Positions 1-13,196 of a stretch of 64,000 nt of DNA are shown in pieces (position 1 is the first letter of the stretch; each line of letters begins with the position of its first letter). The notes beneath the pieces are model-generated. The model ran no database searches, was not told the origin of the DNA, and saw nothing but the letters and a program-made list of their open reading frames with translations. The stretch is from Sulfuricystis multivorans. GTDB taxonomy: Bacteria; Pseudomonadota; Gammaproteobacteria; Burkholderiales; Rhodocyclaceae. Location of the stretch: positions 2,480,001-2,544,000 of the forward strand of contig NZ_AP018718.1 in NCBI RefSeq assembly GCF_003966565.1, given 5' to 3'. The position numbers and the translations under genes are program-made.

Positions 1-2238
<2,238 letters not shown>

Positions 2239-2270
2239 CGTGGGGAAATCCGCAGAAGTTGTTGAATTGC

Positions 2271-2486
2271 ATTTAACCCAGATTGTCCATTGGAACACGA
2301 GCGGGTTTCGAAGGCGAGGGCGAGCAGGTTTGCGTCCCCGCGACGAGCCAATAACAGTGTCTGGCGATACGCGGGGGCGCGAAGATGCCGCCCGCAGCCC
2401 GAAAGCCGCCGTGTAGGGCGATGAAATGACCGTATCAAATGCTCATGGCGCATCAGCCCGCTCTCAATAGATAATCTGGGTTGAAT
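2271..2486. repeat. Long imperfect inverted repeat in metH leader (possible MITE remnant)
   Basis: The 336-bp gap between metH and the rhodanese gene holds no gene I can support. AACCCAGATT at 2275-2284 is matched by its exact complement at 2473-2482. Reading inward, similarity continues for about 25 bases (ATT-AACCCAGATT-TC-ATTG) and then to GCGGG in both arms, enclosing about 190 bp. The terminal repeats resemble those of a small non-autonomous element. I found no convincing target duplication, and the arms could also pair in the metH leader RNA. Confidence 0.5.
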
Positions 2487-2574
2487 CTTATCATGGCAGC
2501 GAGACCCATCCTCTCATATCCGGTTGATCGATGGTCCGATTAGTTTTATCGTTGAACTTGAAAGGAGAGCACTG

Positions 2575-2967
2575 ATGGAACACCTGACCCCGAAAGAAGC
2601 CGCCAAGTTTCTGGAAGACAATCCGAAGGCATTGTTCATCGACTGCCGCAGCGAGATGGAATACCTGTTCGTCGGTCACCCGGCAGGCGCCTTGCACGTG
2701 GCCTGGAACGATGGCCCGGATTGGGAAATCAACCCGCATTTCGTCGGCGAGGTGAAGAAGCTCGCCGGTCACGTCCATGACCGCCCCGTCGTGCTGATCT
2801 GCCGCTCCGGGAACCGCTCGGTCGATGCCGGCAACGCGCTGGAAGCCGCCGGCTTCACGCGCGTCTATAACGTGCTCTATGGCTTCGAGGGCGAGCTCGA
2901 CGAACACCACCATCGCGGCACGCAGAATGGTTGGCGCTTCGAAGGACTGCCGTGGGAGCAGTGCTGA
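2575..2967 (+). CDS. Rhodanese-like sulfurtransferase
   Basis: A 130-residue single-domain rhodanese. The catalytic loop CRSGNRS (about residues 80-86) supplies the cysteine that carries a persulfide; FIDCRSEMEY is the conserved CH2A-like segment near residue 21. No signal peptide, so probably cytoplasmic. The ATG at 2575 is chosen because AAAGGAGAG lies seven bases upstream; the open frame extends further 5' without a ribosome site. It converges tail to tail with the minus-strand cassette ending at 2969. The sulfur donor and acceptor cannot be told from sequence. Confidence 0.9.
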   Translation: MEHLTPKEAAKFLEDNPKALFIDCRSEMEYLFVGHPAGALHVAWNDGPDWEINPHFVGEVKKLAGHVHDRPVVLICRSGNRSVDAGNALEAAGFTRVYNVLYGFEGELDEHHHRGTQNGWRFEGLPWEQC

Positions 2968-2968
2968 A

Positions 2969-3754
2969 TCATCGCACCGAAGTAGCGAACAAGCGGTAGA
3001 TCCCCTTGCGCTTGCCGTCGGCGACGAAGATGGCGTCCTGCATGACCGCGAGAGTGCCGCCCAAACCGGCAGCGATTTGTGTCGCGCGACCGTCGTCGAG
3101 CAGGAAAATCTCGTCCTCGCTGGCGAACAAAATCTCCGCCGTGCGCGGATGCACGGCGAGCGAAACCACGGGCTTCATCTCGATCAACGGCAGCAACAGA
3201 CCGAGCGGCTCGCCGGGCCGCACGCGCCAGATCGCCGTGGGAGTCGCAACGATCGAAAAGTCGCCGGCATGGGTGACTGCGGTGATCGGTTCGGTGAATG
3301 TGGCGACGAGCTGAGCCTGTCGTCCATCGAAAAGAAACAGCCGCGCCGGCGCGCTCGTTTCAAAGAGGATCAGACTGTCGCCTGCACCACCACTGATGCG
3401 CGTAGCCGGCGTGGGCAGCGGCACACGCGGCACGAACAGACGCCCCTGCAATGGGCCGAGACGGCCGGCAGCGACGAGCACTGGCGTGCCGGCTTCGCTG
3501 CAGGCGAAACCCTCGATCGGCACGGCCGCATCGAGGAGCCCCTCGTGTGCCCCGATGCGCCAGAGATTGCTCTTTCCCGCGAACAACAGGCCATCGCTGC
3601 GTGCACACAGCACGGGTGCGTCCGGCCAGACATCGTTCGGCATCAGCGCTGCCGAAAGCTTTTGCACGCCGAAGCCCGGCGCGAGCCGGATGCCTTCATC
3701 TGCCCAGGCAAGGGCAAACCAGAAAAAGGACAGGAGCAGTGCGAGGGCTCTCAT
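2969..3754 (-). CDS. Secreted protein of unknown function, beta-propeller-like
   Basis: 261 residues with a cleavable signal peptide (hydrophobic LALLLSFFWFALAWA, cut after about residue 18). The rest is a series of short beta-rich segments spaced 35-40 residues apart (for example DGLLFAGKSNLWRIG, DFSIVATPTAIWRVR, AEILFASEDEIFLLD), which suggests repeated propeller blades. No catalytic motif was recognised. It is the last gene of a three-gene unit; its ATG overlaps the stop of the preceding gene by four bases (ATGA), so the two are probably translationally coupled. Likely periplasmic; function unknown. Confidence 0.7.
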   Translation of the reverse strand: MRALALLLSFFWFALAWADEGIRLAPGFGVQKLSAALMPNDVWPDAPVLCARSDGLLFAGKSNLWRIGAHEGLLDAAVPIEGFACSEAGTPVLVAAGRLGPLQGRLFVPRVPLPTPATRISGGAGDSLILFETSAPARLFLFDGRQAQLVATFTEPITAVTHAGDFSIVATPTAIWRVRPGEPLGLLLPLIEMKPVVSLAVHPRTAEILFASEDEIFLLDDGRATQIAAGLGGTLAVMQDAIFVADGKRKGIYRLFATSVR

Positions 3755-4968
3755 CGGATTTCCCAGATGCCCATCAACTTCTTGGCCAGGTCGTTCGCTT
3801 CGGTAACGACCGTGAAGGCATTCTTCACGCCTTCGGCGAGCGTCTTGTTTTCGGTGATGCCGCGGTAAAGGAAGGGTTGCGCCGCTTCCTCGACCGAGGT
3901 GATTTCCGGGGGCGCGTCGAGCTCGACGGAGCCCAGCCAGCCGGCGGCCTTCGCGGCATCCGAAAGGCTTTGATCGGCAAGCTCATAGACGTCCTTGATC
4001 AACATGATGCCCTTGCCGCCGGGCACGAGTTCATCGATGAATAGCCCACCCCAGGCCCAAGCGATCGCCAGCAGCGTCCGGCGACTCTTGTCCCACAGGC
4101 GCCGGATCTGCGCGATCGGCCGCGCGTCCTCCTGCGGCGGTGATTCGAGCAGGCGCGCGATCACCAGATCGCGCAGATTGCGCTGCATCTTCTGGCCTGC
4201 GGCGATCAGATCGACGATCACTTTCGCATCGGGATGATGGATCCGCGGCGCGCCGCTTGTCACTTTAACGACAACGGGCTTGCCAGCCGCTGGCCAGCGG
4301 CAGCCGGAAGCATCGCAGACGGTTTGCGGCGCAAGCACGGGCAGGGCATCGGAGGCGACAAGCGGGCGATGGCGCACCGCGAAACGCAGCCGTGGTGAAT
4401 CCCAACCGGCGCCGCCCGCCGCGCGCAATGCTTCGCCGCTTTGCGGTGCGACCGGCGGCGCATCCAGGCTCGACAAGGCTTTGAGTTCCAGTCCGCCGCT
4501 CGCAGCGTGGGCCGAAGTCGCTGCCGACAGGGGCACCGACTTGAGCGAGGCCAACAGCGCCCGATGGCGCGACTCTTCTTCGGCGGCGCGGCGCTGCGCC
4601 TCGGCTTCCGCCCGACGACGCGCCTCTTCCTGCCGGGCGAGCTCGGCCGGATCGGGGCCGGCATCCTCGAAGGAAAAAGCTTGTTGCAGCAAAGAGCCGA
4701 AGATCGCCGCACCCATCGTCGCGCCCAATGGAAGCGACGGAGCGACGCTTTTCGTGCGCGGCGCGCTGGCGCGGTTCGTTGCGCTCTTCGGCGCAGGCGC
4801 GCTGCGATTCGTGCAGGTGACGCATTCCATTCTCGGCGTCGGCAAATCGGGCGGGCGGTAGTTCGGTCCGGCCAGCTCCTTGGCCTGCTCCCAGGCCGAT
4901 TGTGCGCCCGCATCGAGCGCGGTCGCGGCTAGCAGGATCGCGCCGATCAGGCGCAGCGACGGCGCCAT
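3751..4968 (-). CDS. Exported protein of unknown function, middle gene of CFI-box cassette
   Basis: 405 residues. ATG at 4968 is preferred: it has CGGAG upstream and begins a typical signal peptide (SLRLIGAILLAATALDAGA). A CVTCTN CxxC pair follows near residue 50, then a short glycine/alanine hydrophobic stretch (GATMGAAIFGSLLQQAF) and an Arg/Glu/Ala-rich helix around 110-145 that looks like a coiled coil. The C-terminal half has another hydrophobic segment (LLAIAWAWGGLFIDEL, about 300). The start lies 22 bases inside the upstream gene, so the two are tightly linked. No family was recognised. Confidence 0.7.
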   Translation of the reverse strand: MAPSLRLIGAILLAATALDAGAQSAWEQAKELAGPNYRPPDLPTPRMECVTCTNRSAPAPKSATNRASAPRTKSVAPSLPLGATMGAAIFGSLLQQAFSFEDAGPDPAELARQEEARRRAEAEAQRRAAEEESRHRALLASLKSVPLSAATSAHAASGGLELKALSSLDAPPVAPQSGEALRAAGGAGWDSPRLRFAVRHRPLVASDALPVLAPQTVCDASGCRWPAAGKPVVVKVTSGAPRIHHPDAKVIVDLIAAGQKMQRNLRDLVIARLLESPPQEDARPIAQIRRLWDKSRRTLLAIAWAWGGLFIDELVPGGKGIMLIKDVYELADQSLSDAAKAAGWLGSVELDAPPEITSVEEAAQPFLYRGITENKTLAEGVKNAFTVVTEANDLAKKLMGIWEIR

Positions 4969-6578
4969 GCCGCGACTCCGAGAAGCGCTGCGAGCAGCAA
5001 AGCCGACGCGACGCCGGGTTGCTCGACCGCGAACACGACCGGCGTCAGCAGCGCGCGCACCAGGGCGCGCAAGCTCTCGCGCTCGCGGATGAAGTCGGCC
5101 ACGGGCGGAGAGAGCTGGTAGTAACGCGCGACGAACCAGCGTCCAGGTGCATTCGTCAGCAGATGACGGTCGCGAAACGCCCGCAGGGTCGCGACATGCG
5201 ACTCCCATGGCGAGCCGAACGCAGCGGTGGCGATGAAGCAGCCTTCGGCGCCGGCAGCGGTCGCCGAGACGCCGTGCGCCCGGGGAGTGATTTCGGGCAA
5301 GGCTTGGGCAGCCCGTTCGCGCTTGACTTCCCACTCGTAGATCTTGTCTTGCGCCGCACGCGCATCGGGCGCATCGGGCGCGAGTGTCAGGAAGCGGCGC
5401 ATCTCGCGCATCGCCGCATCGAAATCGGCCTGGCTGCGCGCGACTTGGCCGATCAGCAGCGCGCGGTCGTAAAAGAGCGGCGCATGCCAGGGCGCGGTGC
5501 GGTAGGCTTCGGCGTAGAGCGCGATCGCTCCCGCGTAATCCTTTTCTTCGACGAGCACTTTGGCCTTGACGAGCAGACGGCGCAGCGCCTCGGGCACCGG
5601 TGGCTTGCCCGGCAAGAGCTTGACGACCGTGGCTAGCCCCGCGATCGCCCGATCGCGAGCGTCGGCGTCTCTGGCATCCCGAAACGCGGCAACGAAAAGG
5701 TCGAAAGCGCGCTGCGGATCGTTCTGGAGCAGCGCCCGCTGCGCTTCGGTAAGACGGGCGCGCTGCGCCTCTTCGGCCCGGGCGCGCGCGATTTCGGCGC
5801 TCTTGGCGCGCAAAGCCGCGACGGGGCCTTGCAGTTCGTACCAGAGAATGCTTTTCGCGCTGTGGCCCTCGGTCGTACCGCCTTTTTTGTCGCTCTCGCG
5901 CAGCTTGCCGAGGAGGTCGAGCCGCTTGACGATCGCATCGACGCGGTCCAGTCCTTCCTGCATCTTGCCGGCGGCGAAAAGCGGCAAGGCCTCGTCGATC
6001 ACTGCGCGCCAAAAAGGCTTTTGCAGCGCCAGATCGTCGGTGAAGAGTACCACGCCGTCGCTCGCGACGGCCGCCTCGAAATCCTCACGCGCGGCAGCCA
6101 CGTCGCCGAACACCAGTTTCGCCCAGGCGCGCAGCGCCAGCATGTTGGCGCGCCGCGCTCCGCTTGCCATGCCGATGCTCGCCATCTCGACAGCGCGATC
6201 GTAAGCAGCGAGCGCGGCGCCACGCTCACCACGTCGCAACAGGATCAAGGCATCGAGCCGCACCGCGGCTTCCGGAACGGTCAGGGAACTTCTCGGCTTG
6301 GCCAGCGCGACGGCATCTTCCGCGGCGGCTTCGAGCTTGCCTTGGGCTATACGGGCGATGGCGCGCATCGTCTGCGCCTGATCGGTCATGACATCGCCAA
6401 TCAGCGTCTCATCCACGCCTTCCTTGACGATGCGATCGAGCCGCGCTTCCGCCGCGGCATGACGGCCTTCGGCGAGCAGCTCACCAGCAGCATGGAGATC
6501 CTTGAGCGTCGCCGCATGGACGGCAAAGGCCAGAAAAAGACCCGCACAGCAGGCGAGAAACTTCTTGAAAGCTTCCAC
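4947..6578 (-). CDS. TPR-like protein with CFI-box C-terminus
   Basis: 543 residues, first gene of the cassette. A GTG start at 6578 (GGAG upstream) opens a signal peptide (FLACCAGLFLAFAVHA). Most of the protein is Ala/Leu/Arg-rich helical repeats in the style of tetratricopeptide repeats. Near residue 450 comes CFIATAAFGS, the hallmark of the CFI-box-CTERM domain, followed by LRAFRDRHLLTNAPGRWFV. The tail is a transmembrane segment (ASALLLAALLGVAAW) ending in a basic RRRC. This layout resembles C-terminal sorting or processing tails, but how CFI-box proteins are processed is not known to me. Confidence 0.75.
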   Translation of the reverse strand: MEAFKKFLACCAGLFLAFAVHAATLKDLHAAGELLAEGRHAAAEARLDRIVKEGVDETLIGDVMTDQAQTMRAIARIAQGKLEAAAEDAVALAKPRSSLTVPEAAVRLDALILLRRGERGAALAAYDRAVEMASIGMASGARRANMLALRAWAKLVFGDVAAAREDFEAAVASDGVVLFTDDLALQKPFWRAVIDEALPLFAAGKMQEGLDRVDAIVKRLDLLGKLRESDKKGGTTEGHSAKSILWYELQGPVAALRAKSAEIARARAEEAQRARLTEAQRALLQNDPQRAFDLFVAAFRDARDADARDRAIAGLATVVKLLPGKPPVPEALRRLLVKAKVLVEEKDYAGAIALYAEAYRTAPWHAPLFYDRALLIGQVARSQADFDAAMREMRRFLTLAPDAPDARAAQDKIYEWEVKRERAAQALPEITPRAHGVSATAAGAEGCFIATAAFGSPWESHVATLRAFRDRHLLTNAPGRWFVARYYQLSPPVADFIRERESLRALVRALLTPVVFAVEQPGVASALLLAALLGVAAWRRRCA

Positions 6579-6692
6579 GGCAAAGCTCCGGTATCACGAT
6601 GGTTTGATTTTATCCCTGCACGGCTTCGCCATCTTTGCGCGCAAACCGAGATATCCGCTAATGAACGCGCAGCAAGGTAACATCGCGCCTCG

Positions 6693-7232
6693 ATGAATAT
6701 CTCACGCCTCTCTTCTCTGCGAGCCGCGCTCGACAACCCGAAACGCTGGCGCCGCTGGGCGCTCGAAGTGTTGATCGTGATCACGATCGTCGCCGCGATC
6801 ACCACCTGGCAGAACAGCGGGCTCGCCAGCGGCATCGCGCCGCCGCTGGCCGGCACGCGCACCGACGGCAGCACGGTGAAACTCGGCGCTGGTAAGACGG
6901 CACGGCTGGTGGTGTTCTGGGCCACCTGGTGCAAGGTCTGCAAGGCCGAGGCGGGCAACATCGAGGCCGTCGCCCGCGACTGGCCGGTGATCACGGTCGC
7001 GATGCAGTCGGGCGAACGCGAAGAGGTTGCCGAATTTCTCGAGGAACGCGGCCTGACGGTGCCGGCAATCGCCGATGACGACGCGAACATCGCCGAAGCC
7101 TGGGGGGTGCGCGCGGTGCCGGCGCATTTCGTCGTCGATCCCGCAGGCAACATCCGCTTCCGCCTCGTCGGCTACACCACTTCCTGGGGATTGCGCGCCC
7201 GCCTGTGGTGGGCCAATACCTTCCCCCTCTGA
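6693..7232 (+). CDS. Membrane-anchored thioredoxin-like protein (TlpA/protein disulfide oxidoreductase type)
   Basis: 179 residues. One N-terminal membrane anchor (ALEVLIVITIVAAITTW, about 24-40) is followed by a thioredoxin fold facing the periplasm. The redox motif is WCKVC (about residues 75-79) in the context VVFWATWCKVCKAE, and the cis-proline is in VRAVPAHFVVD. A role in thiol-disulfide exchange during envelope protein or cytochrome maturation is inferred from the TlpA family. The next gene starts 10 bases downstream. Confidence 0.85.
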   Translation: MNISRLSSLRAALDNPKRWRRWALEVLIVITIVAAITTWQNSGLASGIAPPLAGTRTDGSTVKLGAGKTARLVVFWATWCKVCKAEAGNIEAVARDWPVITVAMQSGEREEVAEFLEERGLTVPAIADDDANIAEAWGVRAVPAHFVVDPAGNIRFRLVGYTTSWGLRARLWWANTFPL

Positions 7233-7242
7233 TGCTCGCCAA

Positions 7243-8514
7243 ATGAACCCGCCACCGCTGCGCCTGGCCTGGACGGTCTGGGGACTGGGCGCGCTGTTTT
7301 ACCTGTTCGCCTTCTACCAGCGTGTCGCGCCGGCGGTGATGACCGATCAACTGATGGCGGAATTCGCCATCGGCGGCGCGGCGCTCGGCAACCTCTCGGC
7401 CTTTTACTTTTACGCTTATGTGGCGATGCAGATTCCCACCGGCGTGCTGGCCGACCGTTTCGGGCCGCGCCACGTGCTGGCGGTCGGCAGCTGCATCGCG
7501 GCGCTGGGCAGCCTGCTGTTCGCGTTCGCGCCGGGCTTTGGCTGGGCGGCCTTCGGCCGCCTGCTGGTTGGCGCCTCGGTCGCGGTCGCCTTCGTCTCGA
7601 CGCTCAAGCTCGCCAGCCACTGGTTTCCGCCGCAGAAGTACGCGCTCGCTTCGGGGATGGCGCTGTTCTTCGGTGTGGCCGGCGGCATCATGGCGGGGGT
7701 GCCGCTGCGGCTGCTGGTCGAGCATTTCGGCTGGCGCATCGTGATGGGCAGCGCCGGTCTTTTCGCCATCCTGTTGTGCGCCGCGATCTGGCTGCTGGTA
7801 CGCGACGATCCCGCCGAGCGCGGCTATGCCAGCCATCACGCTCACGATGGCGCCCAGCACGGCCATCCGCCGATCCTCGCCGGCCTGATCGAGTCGCTTT
7901 CCTACCGCAACACCTGGCTGCTGATGCTGGCGCCGATCGGCTTCTCGGGGGCAGTGCTGACCTTTGGCGGCCTCTGGGGCGTGCCCTGGCTGCGGCAGGT
8001 GCATGGCCTCGACCCGAAGGCCGCGGCGGCCGTCACTTCCACGCTGCTGGCCGCCTGGGCGCTCGGCGGGCCGCTGCTCGGCAACGGCTCCCAGAAGCTC
8101 GGCCGCCGCAAGCCGCTCTACCTGGTGAGCGGCGTCGTTGCCACCGTCGGCTGGGCGCTGGTGATCTTCCTGCCACTGCCGCTGTGGCTGCTGATCCCGC
8201 TTTTGATCGTCATCGGCTTCGCCTCGGGCAACATCATCATCGGCTTCGCCTGGGCGAAGGAATCGGTCCCGCTGCGATTGATGGGCACGACTTCCGGCGT
8301 CGTGAACATGGGACCGCTGCTCGGCGGCGTCATCCTGCAGCCGGGGGTCGGCTGGCTGCTCGACCGCTCCTGGAGCGGCGCGCAGCAGGCCGGCGCGCGC
8401 CTCTACGACGCGGCGACCTGGCAGACCGGTTTCGCGCTGATGTTCGCCAGCGTCCTGATCGCGCTGCTGCTGGTGCCGTTCATCCGCGAAACACATTGCC
8501 GGCAGGCCGGTTGA
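7243..8514 (+). CDS. MFS transporter
   Basis: 423 residues with about 12 predicted membrane helices in two halves. The major facilitator loop between helices 2 and 3 reads GVLADRFGPRHVL. The ATG at 7243 begins MNPPPLRLAW just before helix 1; the open frame extends upstream through the preceding gene, which is not credible coding. Substrate not inferable. Its stop is followed at once by a 25-bp dispersed repeat and then the convergent comM gene. Confidence 0.85.
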   Translation: MNPPPLRLAWTVWGLGALFYLFAFYQRVAPAVMTDQLMAEFAIGGAALGNLSAFYFYAYVAMQIPTGVLADRFGPRHVLAVGSCIAALGSLLFAFAPGFGWAAFGRLLVGASVAVAFVSTLKLASHWFPPQKYALASGMALFFGVAGGIMAGVPLRLLVEHFGWRIVMGSAGLFAILLCAAIWLLVRDDPAERGYASHHAHDGAQHGHPPILAGLIESLSYRNTWLLMLAPIGFSGAVLTFGGLWGVPWLRQVHGLDPKAAAAVTSTLLAAWALGGPLLGNGSQKLGRRKPLYLVSGVVATVGWALVIFLPLPLWLLIPLLIVIGFASGNIIIGFAWAKESVPLRLMGTTSGVVNMGPLLGGVILQPGVGWLLDRSWSGAQQAGARLYDAATWQTGFALMFASVLIALLLVPFIRETHCRQAG

Positions 8515-8539
8515 GTGCCGTCCCGCCAGTGCCGACTTT
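8515..8539 (+). repeat. Dispersed 25-bp intergenic repeat, type A
   Basis: Begins GTGCCGTCCCGCCAG and ends TGCCGACTTT. It fills the whole gap between the convergent MFS and comM genes. Related copies of type A lie at 30795, 40592 and 58555. Confidence 0.75.
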
Positions 8540-10026
8540 CAGCTGCCCAGCCCGCGCCGATACTGGATCGCCTCGGCGATGTGCGGGCCGCGAACGATCT
8601 CATCAGCAGCCAAATCGGCGATGCTGCGTGCCACTTTCAAAATGCGGTGATAGGCGCGAGCAGACAGGTCGAGCCGCTGCATCGCCTGCTTGAGCAGCGC
8701 CGCGCCGGCATCATCCGGTCGGCAATGGCAATCGATCTCGTCTGGGACGAGCAATGCATTGGGCTTGGCTTGACGGTCGATCTGCCGCGCTCGCGCCGCG
8801 ACGACGCGCTCGCGCACGCTCGCGGAAGGCTCGCCCGTGGCGCGCGCGGATAGTTCCGCTTCGGAAACGGCCGGCACCTCGATCATCAAATCGATGCGGT
8901 CGAGCAGCGGGCCGGAGAGTTTGCCCCGGTAGCGCGCGATCTGCTCGGGCGTGCAGCGACAGCGTGCATCACCAAGATAGCCGCAGGGGCAAGGATTCAT
9001 CGCCGCGACGAGCTGGAAGCGGGCCGGAAACTCGGCGCGCCGCGCCGCGCGCGAGACGCGGATGAAGCCGGTCTCGAGCGGCTCGCGCAGGGCTTCGAGC
9101 ACGCGCCGCTCGAATTCGGGTAGCTCATCCAAAAACAAAATGCCCTGATGAGCCAAGGAAATCTCGCCGGGTTGCGGATTTCCGCCGCCGCCGACCAGCG
9201 CCGGCACCGAGGCCGAGTGGTGCGGCGCCTGAAACGGCCGCACCCCCCAGCGGCTGACATCGAAACTGCCAGCAAGCGATTGAACGGCGGCGGATTCCAG
9301 CGCCTCTTGTTCCGTCATCGGCGGCAGGATGCCGGGCAGGCGAGCCGCAAGCATCGATTTGCCGGAACCCGGCGGGCCGGACATCAGCAGGCTATGGCCG
9401 CCGGCCGCGGCGACCTCCAGCGCGCGCTTGGCCGGCAGCTGGCCTTTCACTTCGGCGAGATCGGGTGCAAGACTCGGCGGCTTCCGGACGGCGCTGTGGT
9501 GGGGTGAAAGCGGTGCGGCGCCCGTCAGATGCGCGCAGACCTCGAGCAAAGTGCGCGCCGGCAGGATGATCGCCGTTTTGACCAGGGCCGCCTCGTCGGC
9601 ACAAGCCCAGGGCAGCACGAAGGCGCGTCCGTTCCCCTTCGCGGCCAGGCACATCGCCAGCGTGCCGCGCACCGGCCGCAGCTCGCCGGAAAGCGACAGC
9701 TCACCGGCGAACTCGTGGTCATCGAGACGGGGTGAAGCGAGCTGCCCCGATGCGATCAGGATGCCGAGCGCGATCGGCAGATCGAAGCGGCCGGATTCCT
9801 TCGGCAGATCGGCCGGCGCGAGATTCACCGTGATGCGCTTGGCGGGAAACTCGAAGCCGCTGTTTTGGATCGCGGCGCGCACGCGGTCGCGCGCTTCCTT
9901 GACTTCCATCTCGGGCAGCCCGACCAGCGTGAAGGAGGGCAGGCCGTTGGCCAGATGCACCTCGACCGCGACCTCGGGCGCGGCCAGCCCCGCCAGCGCA
10001 CGGCTTTTCAGGATCGCCAGCGACAC
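8539..10026 (-). CDS. comM: YifB/ComM family Mg-chelatase-like AAA+ ATPase
   Basis: 495 residues, the usual family length. The N-terminal Lon-like substrate domain (about 1-170) is followed by a Mg-chelatase AAA+ module with Walker A GPPGSGKSM (about 215) and Walker B ILFLDELPEF, and a C-terminal Mg-chelatase domain with cysteines in NPCPCGYLGD and RCRCTP. ComM is a branch-migration helicase that helps integrate DNA during natural transformation in Vibrio and Haemophilus; that role is inferred here by family. It lies nine bases after ubiK in the same direction. Confidence 0.93.
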   Translation of the reverse strand: MSLAILKSRALAGLAAPEVAVEVHLANGLPSFTLVGLPEMEVKEARDRVRAAIQNSGFEFPAKRITVNLAPADLPKESGRFDLPIALGILIASGQLASPRLDDHEFAGELSLSGELRPVRGTLAMCLAAKGNGRAFVLPWACADEAALVKTAIILPARTLLEVCAHLTGAAPLSPHHSAVRKPPSLAPDLAEVKGQLPAKRALEVAAAGGHSLLMSGPPGSGKSMLAARLPGILPPMTEQEALESAAVQSLAGSFDVSRWGVRPFQAPHHSASVPALVGGGGNPQPGEISLAHQGILFLDELPEFERRVLEALREPLETGFIRVSRAARRAEFPARFQLVAAMNPCPCGYLGDARCRCTPEQIARYRGKLSGPLLDRIDLMIEVPAVSEAELSARATGEPSASVRERVVAARARQIDRQAKPNALLVPDEIDCHCRPDDAGAALLKQAMQRLDLSARAYHRILKVARSIADLAADEIVRGPHIAEAIQYRRGLGS

Positions 10027-10035
10027 GGTTGCTGC

Positions 10036-10272
10036 TTACTTGCGCTGCGCTTCCAGCTCGGCAAGCTTCGCCTCCAGCTGCTTGAGGCGCTCTTGGGCGC
10101 GGGCGAGCAGTGCCTTCTGGACTTCGAAGTCCTCGCGGGTGACGAGATCGAGCTTGGCCAACTGGGCGGCAAGCAGCGCGCGCAAATTCTTTTCCAGGTC
10201 GGCCACCGGTGTCGCAGCCAGGGCGGTGGAGATGCGGCGACTGATGTCTTCGAGAAATTTCGGGTCGAGCAT
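10036..10272 (-). CDS. ubiK: Ubiquinone biosynthesis accessory factor UbiK (BMFP family)
   Basis: 78 residues. The N-terminus LDPKFLEDISRRIS and a long Glu/Leu/Ala coiled coil at the C-terminus (ERLKQLEAKLAELEAQ) match the membrane-fusogenic BMFP/UbiK family. UbiK partners UbiJ in the soluble Ubi complex of aerobic ubiquinone synthesis; a ubiJ-like gene lies at 56981. Start ATG at 10272. The divergent neighbour is the NtrC-controlled porin operon; comM follows. Confidence 0.88.
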   Translation of the reverse strand: MLDPKFLEDISRRISTALAATPVADLEKNLRALLAAQLAKLDLVTREDFEVQKALLARAQERLKQLEAKLAELEAQRK

Positions 10273-10315
10273 GATGATGGCTTGAAAGAGGAAAACGCTT
10301 GGCGCATCGAGTCTA

Positions 10316-10330
10316 GCACCAGCCTGGTGC
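10316..10330. promoter_or_regulatory. NtrC binding site (perfect dyad)
   Basis: GCACCAGCCTGGTGC is an exact match to the NtrC consensus GCACCA-N3-TGGTGC. Its centre lies about 143 bp upstream of the start point predicted from the sigma-54 element at 10440, in the range seen for NtrC enhancers. Confidence 0.82.
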
Positions 10331-10439
10331 GACGGTGATGTCCGCTTGCGCCGAAGCTGTGCAAGCGGCCTTGCGACCAGGCAGGGCCGACAGCGGCGGC
10401 GAGCGCGTTACCTATTGATTTTATTGAATTTTATGCTAG

Positions 10440-10455
10440 TGGCACGGGATGTGCA
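10440..10455 (+). promoter_or_regulatory. Sigma-54 promoter (-24/-12) for the porin-glnK-amtB operon
   Basis: TGGCACGGGATGTGCA keeps the invariant GG and GC dinucleotides with exactly ten bases between them, and differs from the TGGCACG-N4-TTGCA consensus at one base. The predicted start point is near 10466, leaving a leader of about 34 bases to the ATG at 10500, which has TAGGAG upstream. Confidence 0.82.
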
Positions 10456-10499
10456 GCAAAGCCTGGCGAAATTTCCCGCAACCCACTTAGGAGACACAC

Positions 10500-11644
<1,145 letters not shown>

Positions 11645-11655
11645 GGAGAAATGAA

Positions 11656-13152
<1,497 letters not shown>

Positions 13153-13170
13153 CCGATAGCGCCGTAAAAG

Positions 13171-13195
13171 CGGGCGCCTCGAGGGCGCCCGTTTT
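13171..13195. terminator. Bidirectional terminator between amtB and purU
   Basis: A GC-rich stem (CGGGCGCC against GGCGCCCG, 13171-13191) is flanked by AAAAG on the left and TTTTC on the right, so it can end transcription from both converging genes. Confidence 0.85.
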
Positions 13196-13196
13196 C

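Noticed and set aside
2239-2574. Cobalamin, SAM or SAH riboswitch upstream of metH
   Set aside because: No B12 box or recognisable riboswitch core was found on the minus strand; only the inverted repeat.
4969-6012. 753-codon reading of the middle cassette gene, extending to 6012
   Set aside because: The part upstream of 4968 is an Arg/Ala-rich shadow of the CFI-box gene; a ribosome site and signal peptide mark 4968 as the start.
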